From Roseovarius sp. (GTDB lineage: Bacteria; Pseudomonadota; Alphaproteobacteria; Rhodobacterales; Rhodobacteraceae): a stretch of 5,545 bases of DNA. This document shows positions 1-5,545 of the stretch, piece after piece. Each line of letters opens with the position of its first letter. Positions within the stretch are counted from its first letter, which is position 1. The DNA is taken from NCBI GenBank assembly GCA_007125415.1, contig SLDH01000250.1, positions 1-5,545 of the forward strand, read 5' to 3'. The translations under genes and the position numbers were made by a program. The notes beneath the pieces were generated by a model. It had not been told where the DNA came from. It did not search any database and was given only the letters and a program-made list of their open reading frames with translations.

Positions 1-355
1 CGAGAAATTTGCCGGTGGCTGGTCCATCGGGCAGTCGGGCTACGAGATCGAAGGGCAGGAGGTGTCACTCAATGCCTGGCATCAGGATCAGGTGGTGGAA
101 CTGCCGCCCGGCGCAACCGTGATCGGGCAGTCGGACTTCTGCCGGTTCGCCGCGTTGGCCTTTGGCGATCACATCTACACGCTGCAACCCCATCCCGAGT
201 TCGGCGCGGACATGATCGACATGCTGCTCAAGTATCGCGGCAAGGGGGTGGTGCCGCAATCCGTTATCGACGCGGCAGAAGCGCGTCTGGACCATCCCAC
301 CCACAGCCCGGTCATTGCAAAACGCATGGCCGAAGTTTTCAGAAAAGGCGTCTGA
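1..355 (+). CDS. Class I glutamine amidotransferase-like protein, C-terminal part (5' end outside window)
   Basis: The reading frame is open from base 2 and gives 117 residues before the TGA at 353-355. The GTG at 62 is not the start, because coding continues upstream of it. The segment YTLQPHPEF (about 60 residues before the end) holds the His and Glu of a class I amidotransferase Cys-His-Glu triad; the Cys would lie upstream of the window. An AWHQDQV segment precedes it, as in GMP synthase-like amidotransferases. The E. coli gamma-glutamyl-GABA hydrolase PuuD (peptidase C26) has a differently built His motif, so this looks closer to the stand-alone GATase1 group than to true PuuD. Being three bases upstream of a PuuA-like ligase, it probably acts in the same pathway, either releasing glutamate from a gamma-glutamyl product or hydrolysing glutamine in the cytoplasm. 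The family call is firm; the substrate is inferred. Confidence 0.85.
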   Translation, partial: EKFAGGWSIGQSGYEIEGQEVSLNAWHQDQVVELPPGATVIGQSDFCRFAALAFGDHIYTLQPHPEFGADMIDMLLKYRGKGVVPQSVIDAAEARLDHPTHSPVIAKRMAEVFRKGV

Positions 356-358
356 GCG

Positions 359-1723
359 ATGATCAAGGACTGGATCAGCACCCTGCCGCAAGCCGCGCAG
401 ACCTATCTTGAAGGCCGGCGGCTGGATGAGGTGGAATGCATCATTTCGGACCTGCCGGGGATCGCCCGGGGCAAGGCCGTGCCGGCCTCCAAATTCGCCC
501 GGCAGAAGTATTTTCACCTGCCCGACTCGATTTTCTATCAGACGATCACCGGGGATTGGGGCGAGGCCGCCGACGAGAACGAGGGGTTCATCGAGCGGGA
601 CATGACGCTCATCCCCGATATGAGCACGACGACAGCCGCCCCCTGGACGGGCGACTGGACCCTGCAGGTGATCCATGACGCGCAGGACCGCGAAGGCACC
701 CCCATCCCCTTCAGCCCCCGCAACGTGCTCAAGCGCGTGGTGCAGATGTATCGCGATCGCGGTTTCGAGCCCGTCGTCGCGCCGGAGATGGAATTCTACC
801 TGACCGCGCGCAATCTCGATCCGGCAAAGAAGATCGAGCCGATGATGGGCCGCTCGGGCCGCCCTGCTGCGGCTCGGCAGGCCTATTCCATGACCGCGGT
901 GGACGAGTTCGGGCCGGTGATCGACGACATCTACGATTTCGCCGAAGCGCAGGGTTTCGAGATCGACGGGATCACCCAGGAGGGCGGCGCGGGCCAGCTC
1001 GAGATCAACCTGCAGCATGGCGATCCGGTGAAGCTGGCCGACGAGGTGTTCTATTTCAAGCGTCTCATTCGCGAGGCTGCACTGCGCCATGACAGCTTTG
1101 CCACCTTCATGGCCAAGCCCATCGAGGGCGAGCCCGGCAGCGCCATGCATATCCATCATTCGATCATGGATATCGAAAGCGGCCAGAACCTCTTTTCCGG
1201 CCCCCAGGGCGGGGAGACCGATGCATTCTACCACTTCATCGGCGGCTTGCAGAAACATATGCCCGCGGCCATCGCCGTGATGGCGCCCTATGTGAACTCC
1301 TATCGTCGTTATGTGATGGAGCACTCTGCGCCCATCAATCTCGCCTGGGCGCGGGACAACCGCACCACCGGCATCCGCGTGCCCATCTCGGGCCCCGAAG
1401 CGCGGCGCGTGGAAAACCGGATCGCGGGGATGGACTGCAACCCCTATCTGTGCATCGCCGCCTCGCTTGCCTGCGGGCTGCTCGGGATCGACAACGAGAT
1501 CCGCCCCGACAAGCAGTTTCGCGGCGAGGCCTATGCCGGGGGCAGCGATATCCCCCGCGATCTGGGCGGGGCGCTCGATCTTTTCGACGAAGCCACGACC
1601 CTGCACGAGATGCTCCATCCCGACTTTGCACGCGTCTATTCCATCGTCAAACGCGCCGAGTATGAGGAATTCCTGCAAGTGATCAGCCCCTGGGAGCGCG
1701 AACATCTCTTGCTGAATGTCTAG
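359..1723 (+). CDS. puuA: Glutamine synthetase-family gamma-glutamylamine ligase (gamma-glutamylputrescine synthetase-like)
   Basis: This 454-residue protein is a complete glutamine synthetase fold. The beta-grasp domain covers about residues 20-110 and the catalytic domain the rest. Visible active-site motifs are APEMEFYL (141-148, metal-binding Glu143/Glu145), QEGGAGQLEIN (207-217, Glu208 and Glu215), MHIHHS (263-268), NRTTGIR (334-340) and ENR (352-354). The family joins glutamate to ammonia or an amine using ATP. Length and motif wording match PuuA-like enzymes (E. coli PuuA is about 470 residues), and I see no adenylylation-site tyrosine loop of housekeeping GlnA near the C-terminus. The PuuB-type oxidase downstream supports a polyamine substrate. 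Gamma-glutamylmethylamide synthetase or another amine ligase remains possible. The start ATG lies three bases after the preceding stop with a weak AAGG upstream at 345-348, so the pair is probably one operon with coupled translation. The TAG stop lies in the outer end of the repeat that begins at 1720. Confidence 0.9.
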   Translation: MIKDWISTLPQAAQTYLEGRRLDEVECIISDLPGIARGKAVPASKFARQKYFHLPDSIFYQTITGDWGEAADENEGFIERDMTLIPDMSTTTAAPWTGDWTLQVIHDAQDREGTPIPFSPRNVLKRVVQMYRDRGFEPVVAPEMEFYLTARNLDPAKKIEPMMGRSGRPAAARQAYSMTAVDEFGPVIDDIYDFAEAQGFEIDGITQEGGAGQLEINLQHGDPVKLADEVFYFKRLIREAALRHDSFATFMAKPIEGEPGSAMHIHHSIMDIESGQNLFSGPQGGETDAFYHFIGGLQKHMPAAIAVMAPYVNSYRRYVMEHSAPINLAWARDNRTTGIRVPISGPEARRVENRIAGMDCNPYLCIAASLACGLLGIDNEIRPDKQFRGEAYAGGSDIPRDLGGALDLFDEATTLHEMLHPDFARVYSIVKRAEYEEFLQVISPWEREHLLLNV

Positions 1724-1982
1724 CAGGCCGCTGAAAAATGAATGGGGCTGCGAAAGCGAGGGAAACTGCTCTTCTCCCGCTGTTTGCACGTTAACAGGAG
1801 GGTGGCGCCCGACCCTGGGTGGGCACCATGATACGCTGGGGCGACTATGCTTTATGGCAACCAGGTCTTTCTGACCGTTGTGCTCTTTGCAGCGTTGCAA
1901 TGCGCCCTCCCGAGGGGAGGGTCGGGCGCCACCCGGGCTGGTCGCCCGGGCGAGAGCGTGGGGCCAGGGTGGCGCGGAACAG
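1720..1982 (+). repeat. Left copy of a dispersed repeat, inverted relative to the copy at 4340-4478
   Basis: Bases 1720-1766 match the reverse complement of 4431-4478 at 41 of 47 aligned positions with one gap; both ends read CTARCAGGCYGCTGAAAAAT. A less conserved stretch of about 30 bases follows. Next comes a 21-base exact match (1798-1818 with 4379-4399) and, after an extra 119 bases, a 20-base exact match (1936-1955 with 4361-4380). Weaker similarity runs on to about 1982. Hairpins inside the copy are CCCTCCC-GAG-GGGAGGG (1905-1921) and CCCGGGC-TGGTC-GCCCGGG (1932-1950). No T-run follows either, so they do not look like classical terminators. The structure suggests a short non-autonomous mobile or palindromic intergenic element. 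No transposase is present and I cannot name the family. The inner boundary is approximate. Confidence 0.75.
1800..1934. repeat. 17-bp perfect inverted repeat inside the left repeat copy
   Basis: GGGTGGCGCCCGACCCT at 1800-1816 is exactly complementary to 1918-1934, leaving a 101-base loop. The right copy has only one version of this motif, joined directly to the GGCTGGTCGCCC segment. The second arm and the loop are therefore extra in the left copy. This could be an insertion, a head-to-head fusion of two elements, or a small inversion. Confidence 0.8.
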
Positions 1983-2980
1983 TTTCCCGGCTCAAGGCGC
2001 GTGGAGGGGGGAGTGAGGCGCCCTTTCGGCGGCCTGCCAGGCTCATTCTCCTAGCTGCCACAATCGGCGCGGCCGGCCTGGGGGCGGGGCTTCTGTGGAC
2101 CGTCGCGGCGCATAGGGGTGCGCCGGATGACGGGCTCACGCGCATCGCGTTTCTCAGCGGTGAGAGCGGCGAGATCGCGGTGATCCTGCATCCGCTGGCC
2201 ACGGGGGGCGCCGCGCGTGTCGTGACCGATCAGGACGTGATCCGGGCCGCCATAGACCACGCCTATTTCCGCGACGATCCCCATGCGCCGCCCGAGGCCC
2301 ATGGGCCGGATACCGCTTTCGTCTCGATCATTCGAAACCACGATCTGGCCCGGGTCCATCATTGCCGCGCGCCGCTTTGCCGGGAGGCGCGTGACGGCCA
2401 TCGCGATCTGGCCGGGTTGCTCGAGGCGTCACTCCCCCTTGAGCAGATCGCCGAAAGTTTCAGCCATCATCACGATGCGCGCAACCGGCACTGGAAGCTG
2501 ATGAATGATCCGGATGTCGTTCTGATCGAACCGCCCAACCTGCCCGCCCCCTCGGCCATCGTCTATCCTGCCCGCCTCATACTGGGTCTGCCGACGATCA
2601 AGCTCGGGCCCGATGCGACGCGGCTGCCGGATATGGCGGAATATCGCGCCCGCCTCAGCGCCGCTTTTGACCATGCCTATCCCGACAGCGCGGCCTACCG
2701 GCTGGGCGAGATCACGCTGCGCCAGAGCGAAAGTGACGGCATCGCCTTGCTGGAACCGGCCATCTCGGTCGAGGTGATCCCGAGCCTGAAGACGCGCCTT
2801 CTTGGCCCTGATGCCTTTGCCGACATGCCCGAATTCACTCCGATTCTGAACCCGTCCGGCCCGTCGGTCCCCCTGCCCATCCCGTCTGTCGACGCTATAT
2901 CGGTAACCGAGGCCGCTCCTGTCCGCTATACGCTTACCCATCAAAGGATTGCCCGCGATGAACCTTCTGCACAGCAATGA
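1847..2980 (+). CDS. Unrecognised protein with one N-terminal membrane segment; start uncertain
   Basis: I do not recognise this family. The longest frame (ATG 1847) gives 377 residues, but roughly the first 45 are encoded inside the repeat and are probably not native. In that numbering a hydrophobic segment of about 22 residues spans 66-88, preceded by basic RRPAR, which fits an N-in signal anchor or uncleaved signal. The rest would lie in the periplasm. It contains a Cys pair in HHCRAPLC (173 and 178), a HHH run at 206-208, and a Pro-rich tail (about 332-347). Codon use from about 2030 on is clearly coding, with G/C-rich third positions. Alternative in-frame starts are GTG 1958 (340 residues), GTG 1880 and TTG 1895. 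The best ribosome-binding site (2003-2007) instead serves an out-of-frame GTG at 2013. The 3' end overlaps the oxidase gene by 23 bases, so the two are probably co-translated and perhaps functionally linked. That the gene is real is likely; start and function are open. Confidence 0.6.
   Translation: MLYGNQVFLTVVLFAALQCALPRGGSGATRAGRPGESVGPGWRGTVSRLKARGGGSEAPFRRPARLILLAATIGAAGLGAGLLWTVAAHRGAPDDGLTRIAFLSGESGEIAVILHPLATGGAARVVTDQDVIRAAIDHAYFRDDPHAPPEAHGPDTAFVSIIRNHDLARVHHCRAPLCREARDGHRDLAGLLEASLPLEQIAESFSHHHDARNRHWKLMNDPDVVLIEPPNLPAPSAIVYPARLILGLPTIKLGPDATRLPDMAEYRARLSAAFDHAYPDSAAYRLGEITLRQSESDGIALLEPAISVEVIPSLKTRLLGPDAFADMPEFTPILNPSGPSVPLPIPSVDAISVTEAAPVRYTLTHQRIARDEPSAQQ
2003..2027 (+). promoter_or_regulatory. 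Strong Shine-Dalgarno with out-of-frame GTG and a C CCT TTC slippery-type heptamer
   Basis: GGAGG at 2003-2007 lies five bases upstream of GTG 2013, the best start signal in this stretch. That GTG reads only 13 codons (VRRPFGGLPGSFS) to the TAG at 2052. At 2021-2027 the bases CCCTTTC, split C CCT TTC in that frame, match the X XXY YYZ pattern. A -1 shift there would enter the long frame and give an N-terminus MRRPFRRPARLILLAA, typical of a signal anchor. Simpler explanations are a one-base insertion or deletion, or a start elsewhere. I see only a weak 6-bp stem downstream (2037-2042 with 2076-2081), so programmed shifting is unproven. Confidence 0.3.
2943..2948 (+). promoter_or_regulatory. 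Ribosome binding site deciding the oxidase start
   Basis: AAAGGA ends nine bases before ATG 2958. A TTG at 2949 is in frame but directly abuts this motif, which leaves no room for initiation. ATG 2958 is therefore preferred. Confidence 0.65.
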
Positions 2981-4262
2981 CCGCCTCGGCGAGTATCCGC
3001 AAAGCTGGTATGCCGCCACTGCCACCCCGCTTGATCCCTTCAGCCCGCTCAGCGGCGAGACGCGCGCCGATGTCTGCGTGATCGGCGGCGGCTTCACGGG
3101 GCTGTCGGCGGCGCTGCATCTGGCCGAGCAGGGGCGGAAGGTGGTGCTGCTCGAGGCGCATCGCGTGGGCTTCGGCGCATCGGGGCGCAATGGCGGGCAG
3201 CTGGGCAGCGGCCAGCGCGTCGGCCAGCAGGCGCTGGAGCGCATGGTGGGCCGTGACGATGCCGCCAAGCTCTGGGAGCAGGGACAGGCCGCCAAGGCGC
3301 TGGTGCGGTCGCTGGTGGCGCGCCACGCGATCGACTGTCATCTGAAACCCGGCATCGCGCATGCCTGTTTCAACGCGCGCGAGATGCGCGAGGAGCATGA
3401 AGAGGCCGCGCATCTGGCGGCGCAATATGGCTATGACCAGATCGAGCTGCTGGAGGCGGAGGCCTTCCGCGCGCTGGTCCCCTCGCCCACCTATCACGGC
3501 GGCACGCTGGACATGGGCGCGGGCCATCTGCACCCGCTCGCCTTTGCGCTGGGGCTTGCCCGGGCCGCCGCATCGGCCGGCGTGCAGATCCATGAGCGCT
3601 CCGAGGCGCTGGAGATCACCCATGGCGCACAGCCCGTGATCCGCACCAGGGAGGGGCGTGTCACCTGCGATCACCTGATCCTGGCCTGCAACGGCTATCT
3701 GGGCGGGCTTGACCGCAGGGTCGCCGCACGGGTGATGCCGATCAACAATTTCATCCTCGCCACCGAGCCGCTGGGCGAGGATGCCGCGAAAATCCTGACC
3801 CGCGATATCGCCGTGGCCGACAGCAAATTCGTGGTGAACTACTACCGGCTCAGCCATGACAAGCGCCTGCTTTTCGGCGGCGGCGAGAGCTATGGCTACA
3901 GGTTTCCCGCCGATATCACGCAGACCGTGCGCAAGCCGATGCTGGAGATCTACCCGCATCTGAAGGATACACGCATCGATTATGCCTGGGGCGGCACGCT
4001 GGCCATCACCATGAAGCGGCTCCCCTATCTCACGCGGGTCGCCAATAACGTGCTCTCGGCCTCGGGCTATTCGGGCCATGGCGTGGGCAACGCGACCCAT
4101 GCCGGCAAGCTGATGGCCGATCTCGTTGCCGGACAGTCGGAAGGTTTTGACACCATGGCGCGCGTGCCGTCGATCCCCTTTCCCGGTGGTGCCGCATTGC
4201 GTGCACCGCTGCTTGCATTGGCGATGACATGGTATGCCACCCGCGATCGCCTTGGCCTCTGA
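2958..4262 (+). CDS. puuB: FAD-dependent amine oxidoreductase, DAO family (gamma-glutamylputrescine oxidase-like)
   Basis: The protein has 434 residues from ATG 2958. The dinucleotide-binding fold is at residues 41-67, with GGGFTG (Gly43, Gly45, Gly48) and the ribose-binding acidic residue Glu66. GASGRNGG follows at 73-80, a hallmark of the DAO/OrdL/PuuB group. A C-terminal FAD-contacting segment GYSGHGVGNATHAGK is at 370-384. PuuB oxidises gamma-glutamylputrescine to gamma-glutamyl-aminobutyraldehyde with release of ammonia and hydrogen peroxide. The length and the SWY segment near the N-terminus (residues 16-18) fit that family. The PuuA-like ligase upstream supports the role, although the unknown gene and a repeat copy lie between them. 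Other secondary-amine substrates are possible. The gene starts inside the end of the preceding gene (23-base overlap, different frame), which suggests coupled translation. A second repeat copy follows in the downstream gap. Confidence 0.88.
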   Translation: MNLLHSNDRLGEYPQSWYAATATPLDPFSPLSGETRADVCVIGGGFTGLSAALHLAEQGRKVVLLEAHRVGFGASGRNGGQLGSGQRVGQQALERMVGRDDAAKLWEQGQAAKALVRSLVARHAIDCHLKPGIAHACFNAREMREEHEEAAHLAAQYGYDQIELLEAEAFRALVPSPTYHGGTLDMGAGHLHPLAFALGLARAAASAGVQIHERSEALEITHGAQPVIRTREGRVTCDHLILACNGYLGGLDRRVAARVMPINNFILATEPLGEDAAKILTRDIAVADSKFVVNYYRLSHDKRLLFGGGESYGYRFPADITQTVRKPMLEIYPHLKDTRIDYAWGGTLAITMKRLPYLTRVANNVLSASGYSGHGVGNATHAGKLMADLVAGQSEGFDTMARVPSIPFPGGAALRAPLLALAMTWYATRDRLGL

Positions 4263-4623
4263 CCGGGCGACACCCTGTCCGATCGAATGGCGCGGCCTGC
4301 ACGGGCGGGAAAACCTCAGAGTGACTTGGTTCCAGTTCCAATGCCCCGCCCGCCCCAGTGTCTCGCCCGGGCGACCAGCCAGGGTCGGGCGCCACCCTCG
4401 GCTTGCCGTAGAAACAAGATAGGAGGAAAGGTTTCCCTCGTCTTTGCAGCCCCTGTTCATTTTTCAGCAGCCTGTTAGGGCGCGTCCCTCTGCGCAGGGG
4501 CCAGGAGCAGGCAAGGATGATCCGACCTGATCGGGACGCAGTCTGATCCCGAAGAGTTGGACCTGATCAGATGCAACATGCTCAGGGCATCGCCCGGTGG
4601 CTCATCCGCCGCGCGCAGTCATC
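4263..4623. other. Intergenic region between convergent puuB-like and fkbM-like genes, with a TGATC cluster
   Basis: This 361-base stretch has no credible gene. Its middle is the right repeat copy. The remainder (4479-4623) contains four TGATC motifs at 4518, 4528, 4544 and 4564, an exact direct repeat GACCTGATC (4524-4532 and 4560-4568), and an inverted pair TCGGGA/TCCCGA (4531-4536 and 4547-4552). A small palindrome CTGCGCAG lies near 4490. No stem with a T-run that would make a clear intrinsic terminator is visible on either strand. Confidence 0.5.
4340..4478 (-). repeat. Right copy of the dispersed repeat, inverted relative to 1720-1982
   Basis: Read on the minus strand from 4478, this copy starts CTAACAGGCTGCTGAAAAAT and continues through the shared 48-base end (4431-4478) and a variable stretch. 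It then has a compact core at 4361-4399 in which the two exact-match segments of the left copy lie side by side. Similarity fades near 4340. The copy sits in the gap between two convergent genes, and no ORF in it looks coding. Flanking bases show no clear target duplication. The shorter core suggests this is the more intact form of the element. Confidence 0.75.
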
Positions 4624-5367
4624 TCACCCGCCGTCCGGGCCTTCTGCAAGACGCGCAAAGAGATCCCCCGAGGGTGCATCCGCTGGCAGTCCGCCGAGCC
4701 ATTTCCGAAGCGCCGCCCCGTCGCGCCAGTCGGGCCAGACGAAGCCCGACCGCTCCCCGATCACAGGATTGAAACGGTAGGGTCCAAGCTCTTCGAGCCG
4801 GGTGATCACCGCGCTCGTGAGGTCGGGAAAGCCCGGCAGATATTCCACCGACAACATCGGCACCGGCCGGGAAAGGCCCGACAGCACCTCGATCTCGAAA
4901 CCCTCGACATCGATCTTGACATAGGCGGGCACGCCATAGGTCGCGATCAACCCGTCGAGCGTGACCATGCGCACCTGCTCGGTGCGGTCCCAGCGGACAT
5001 GGCCGAAACCCGGCGCATCCGGCGCATCGGCCACGAAGCTCTCCTGCAACGAGGACACGGTGGGGTGGCGCGAAGACACCGCCATCTGCGCGACCGTGTC
5101 GCGGCCGCCCGCCGCGGCCTCGATGAGCACCACGTCACGCGGCTTGGTGAGGCGCAGGTAGCGCGCGAAGAGCGCCTGCGGCTCCAGCGCCACCACCCGC
5201 GCGCCGGCCGCGCGCATCGCCCGGGTGCGCGTGCCGACATGGGCGCCCACATCGAACACCAGATCACCCGGGCGCAGGACCTGACCGTAGAACCGGCGCC
5301 AGGCCCGCATGGTGACAGGGTTGTGATAGATCAGCAGGGATCGAGCAAAGCCCAGCCAGCGCTCCAT
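4624..5367 (-). CDS. FkbM-family SAM-dependent methyltransferase
   Basis: The protein has 247 residues. SAM-binding motif I is LVFDVGAHVGTRT (36-48), followed by the acidic ribose contact in ALEPQ (60-64, Glu62). The FkbM signature elements VRMVTLDGLI (132-141) and VKIDVEGFEIEVL (150-162) are both present. FkbM-type enzymes O-methylate sugars, polysaccharides or small molecules; in bacteria like this they are common in surface-polysaccharide and secondary-metabolite loci. The real substrate cannot be read from the sequence. No signal peptide or membrane segment is seen, so it should be cytoplasmic. The start is well fixed: AAAGGAG lies six bases before the ATG. It is transcribed toward the puuB-like gene and appears unrelated to that pathway. 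Length and motifs look intact. Confidence 0.9.
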   Translation of the reverse strand: MERWLGFARSLLIYHNPVTMRAWRRFYGQVLRPGDLVFDVGAHVGTRTRAMRAAGARVVALEPQALFARYLRLTKPRDVVLIEAAAGGRDTVAQMAVSSRHPTVSSLQESFVADAPDAPGFGHVRWDRTEQVRMVTLDGLIATYGVPAYVKIDVEGFEIEVLSGLSRPVPMLSVEYLPGFPDLTSAVITRLEELGPYRFNPVIGERSGFVWPDWRDGAALRKWLGGLPADAPSGDLFARLAEGPDGG

Positions 5368-5373
5368 GCAGTG

Positions 5374-5380
5374 CTCCTTT
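5374..5380 (-). promoter_or_regulatory. Ribosome binding site of the fkbM-like gene
   Basis: AAAGGAG on the minus strand, six bases upstream of the ATG at 5367-5365. It is close to ideal and fixes the start. Confidence 0.8.
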
Positions 5381-5402
5381 CCGCCGCCACTCCGCCGCCA
5401 CT
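5381..5402. repeat. Perfect 11-bp tandem duplication in the fkbM leader
   Basis: CCGCCGCCACT occurs twice without a gap (5381-5391 and 5392-5402), directly upstream of the ribosome binding site of the minus-strand gene. A slippage duplication is the simplest origin. Confidence 0.8.
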
Positions 5403-5460
5403 TCTACGCACCGCCCTGCCCCGACAGCGCGCCGGATGCCGGGCTCTGCCGCAAGAGCAT

Positions 5461-5493
5461 CCTGACCGCTTTGCGAGACCGTCCCCGGTCAGG
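5461..5493. promoter_or_regulatory. Operator-like inverted repeat around the -35 region
   Basis: CCTGACCG (5461-5468) and CGGTCAGG (5486-5493) are perfect inverted copies separated by 17 bases. The right arm abuts the TATAAT at 5494 and the -35 box lies between the arms, a geometry suited to a dimeric regulator. A long-loop hairpin is the alternative. The regulator is unknown. Confidence 0.45.
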
Positions 5494-5499
5494 TATAAT
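5471..5499 (+). promoter_or_regulatory. Sigma-70-like promoter facing right, out of the window
   Basis: TTGCGA (5471-5476) and a perfect TATAAT (5494-5499) are separated by exactly 17 bases. Transcription would start near 5506 and serve a + strand gene or RNA beyond the window. The local drop in G/C content (5490-5535) supports a promoter region. Confidence 0.55.
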
Positions 5500-5521
5500 T
5501 CTTTGAAAGTGTGAATTTAAA
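5492..5521 (-). promoter_or_regulatory. Possible divergent promoter for the fkbM-like gene
   Basis: On the minus strand TTTAAA (5521-5516) and TATACC (5497-5492) are 18 bases apart, each matching four of six consensus bases. It overlaps the rightward promoter and would leave a leader of roughly 115-120 bases. The match is modest and could be chance in this A/T-rich patch. Confidence 0.25.
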
Positions 5522-5545
5522 GCCTATCTTTCCAAAGGCACGCGC

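Noticed and set aside
65..1900. 611-codon open frame on the minus strand opposite the amidotransferase and ligase genes
   Set aside because: It is antisense to two clearly recognised genes and reads through the repeat. Its residue composition is the Arg/His/Gly-rich type expected from the complement of high-GC coding DNA.
1905..1950. GC-rich hairpins as a rho-independent terminator for the ligase operon
   Set aside because: The stems are strong but no T-run follows, and they are components of the repeat. Transcription may well continue into the next genes.
2949..2957. TTG 2949 as the oxidase start
   Set aside because: The ribosome binding motif directly abuts it, while ATG 2958 has proper spacing.
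2934..4460. 508-codon minus-strand frame opposite the oxidase gene
   Set aside because: It is a shadow of the puuB-like gene, whose FAD motifs fix the true strand. It also runs into the repeat and shows no recognisable domain.
1720..4478. A complete insertion sequence or transposon
   Set aside because: There is no transposase or recombinase gene between the repeats and no clear target-site duplication outside them.
4597..5514. 305-codon plus-strand frame across the fkbM region
   Set aside because: The minus strand carries all FkbM motifs and a strong ribosome site. The plus-strand product is low-complexity Arg/His/Pro-rich sequence.

Overview
The window looks like chromosomal DNA from a high-GC alphaproteobacterium, most likely Rhodobacterales (Roseobacter/Rhodobacteraceae type). 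The grounds are the strong G/C preference at third codon positions, the protein styles, and a glutamine amidotransferase-like gene followed by a glutamine synthetase-like gene. This placement is an inference; no rRNA or other taxonomic marker is present.

Left and centre (1-4262, + strand): a nitrogen-catabolism block. It opens with the C-terminal part of a class I glutamine amidotransferase-like protein. Three bases later comes a complete glutamine synthetase-family ligase of the PuuA/gamma-glutamylamide synthetase type. After a repeat-containing gap there is an unrecognised membrane-anchored protein gene. Its end overlaps a DAO-family FAD oxidoreductase of the PuuB/OrdL type. Ligase, oxidase and amidohydrolase-like protein together fit the gamma-glutamylated polyamine (putrescine) route: ligate glutamate to an amine, oxidise the product, later release glutamate. 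The aldehyde dehydrogenase (PuuC) and the transporter are not in this window.

The unknown gene and the oxidase are bracketed by two copies, in inverted orientation, of one repeat family (about 1720-1982 and 4340-4478). The outer ends share a terminus reading CTARCAGGCYGCTGAAAAAT. The left copy supplies the stop codon of the ligase gene and the apparent N-terminal codons of the unknown gene. It also carries a 119-bp insertion relative to the right copy. This is the most unusual structure in the window.

Right (4479-5545): a 145-bp gap with four TGATC motifs, then a minus-strand FkbM-family SAM-dependent methyltransferase with a very good ribosome binding site. Beyond it is a divergent promoter region. 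It holds a sigma-70-like promoter pointing out of the window to the right and a perfect 8-bp inverted repeat around that promoter's -35 box.

I see no CRISPR array, tRNA, rRNA, transposase or phage gene. No clearly new multi-gene system is evident. The points worth following are the repeat pair, the unknown gene between the repeats, and that gene's ambiguous start.
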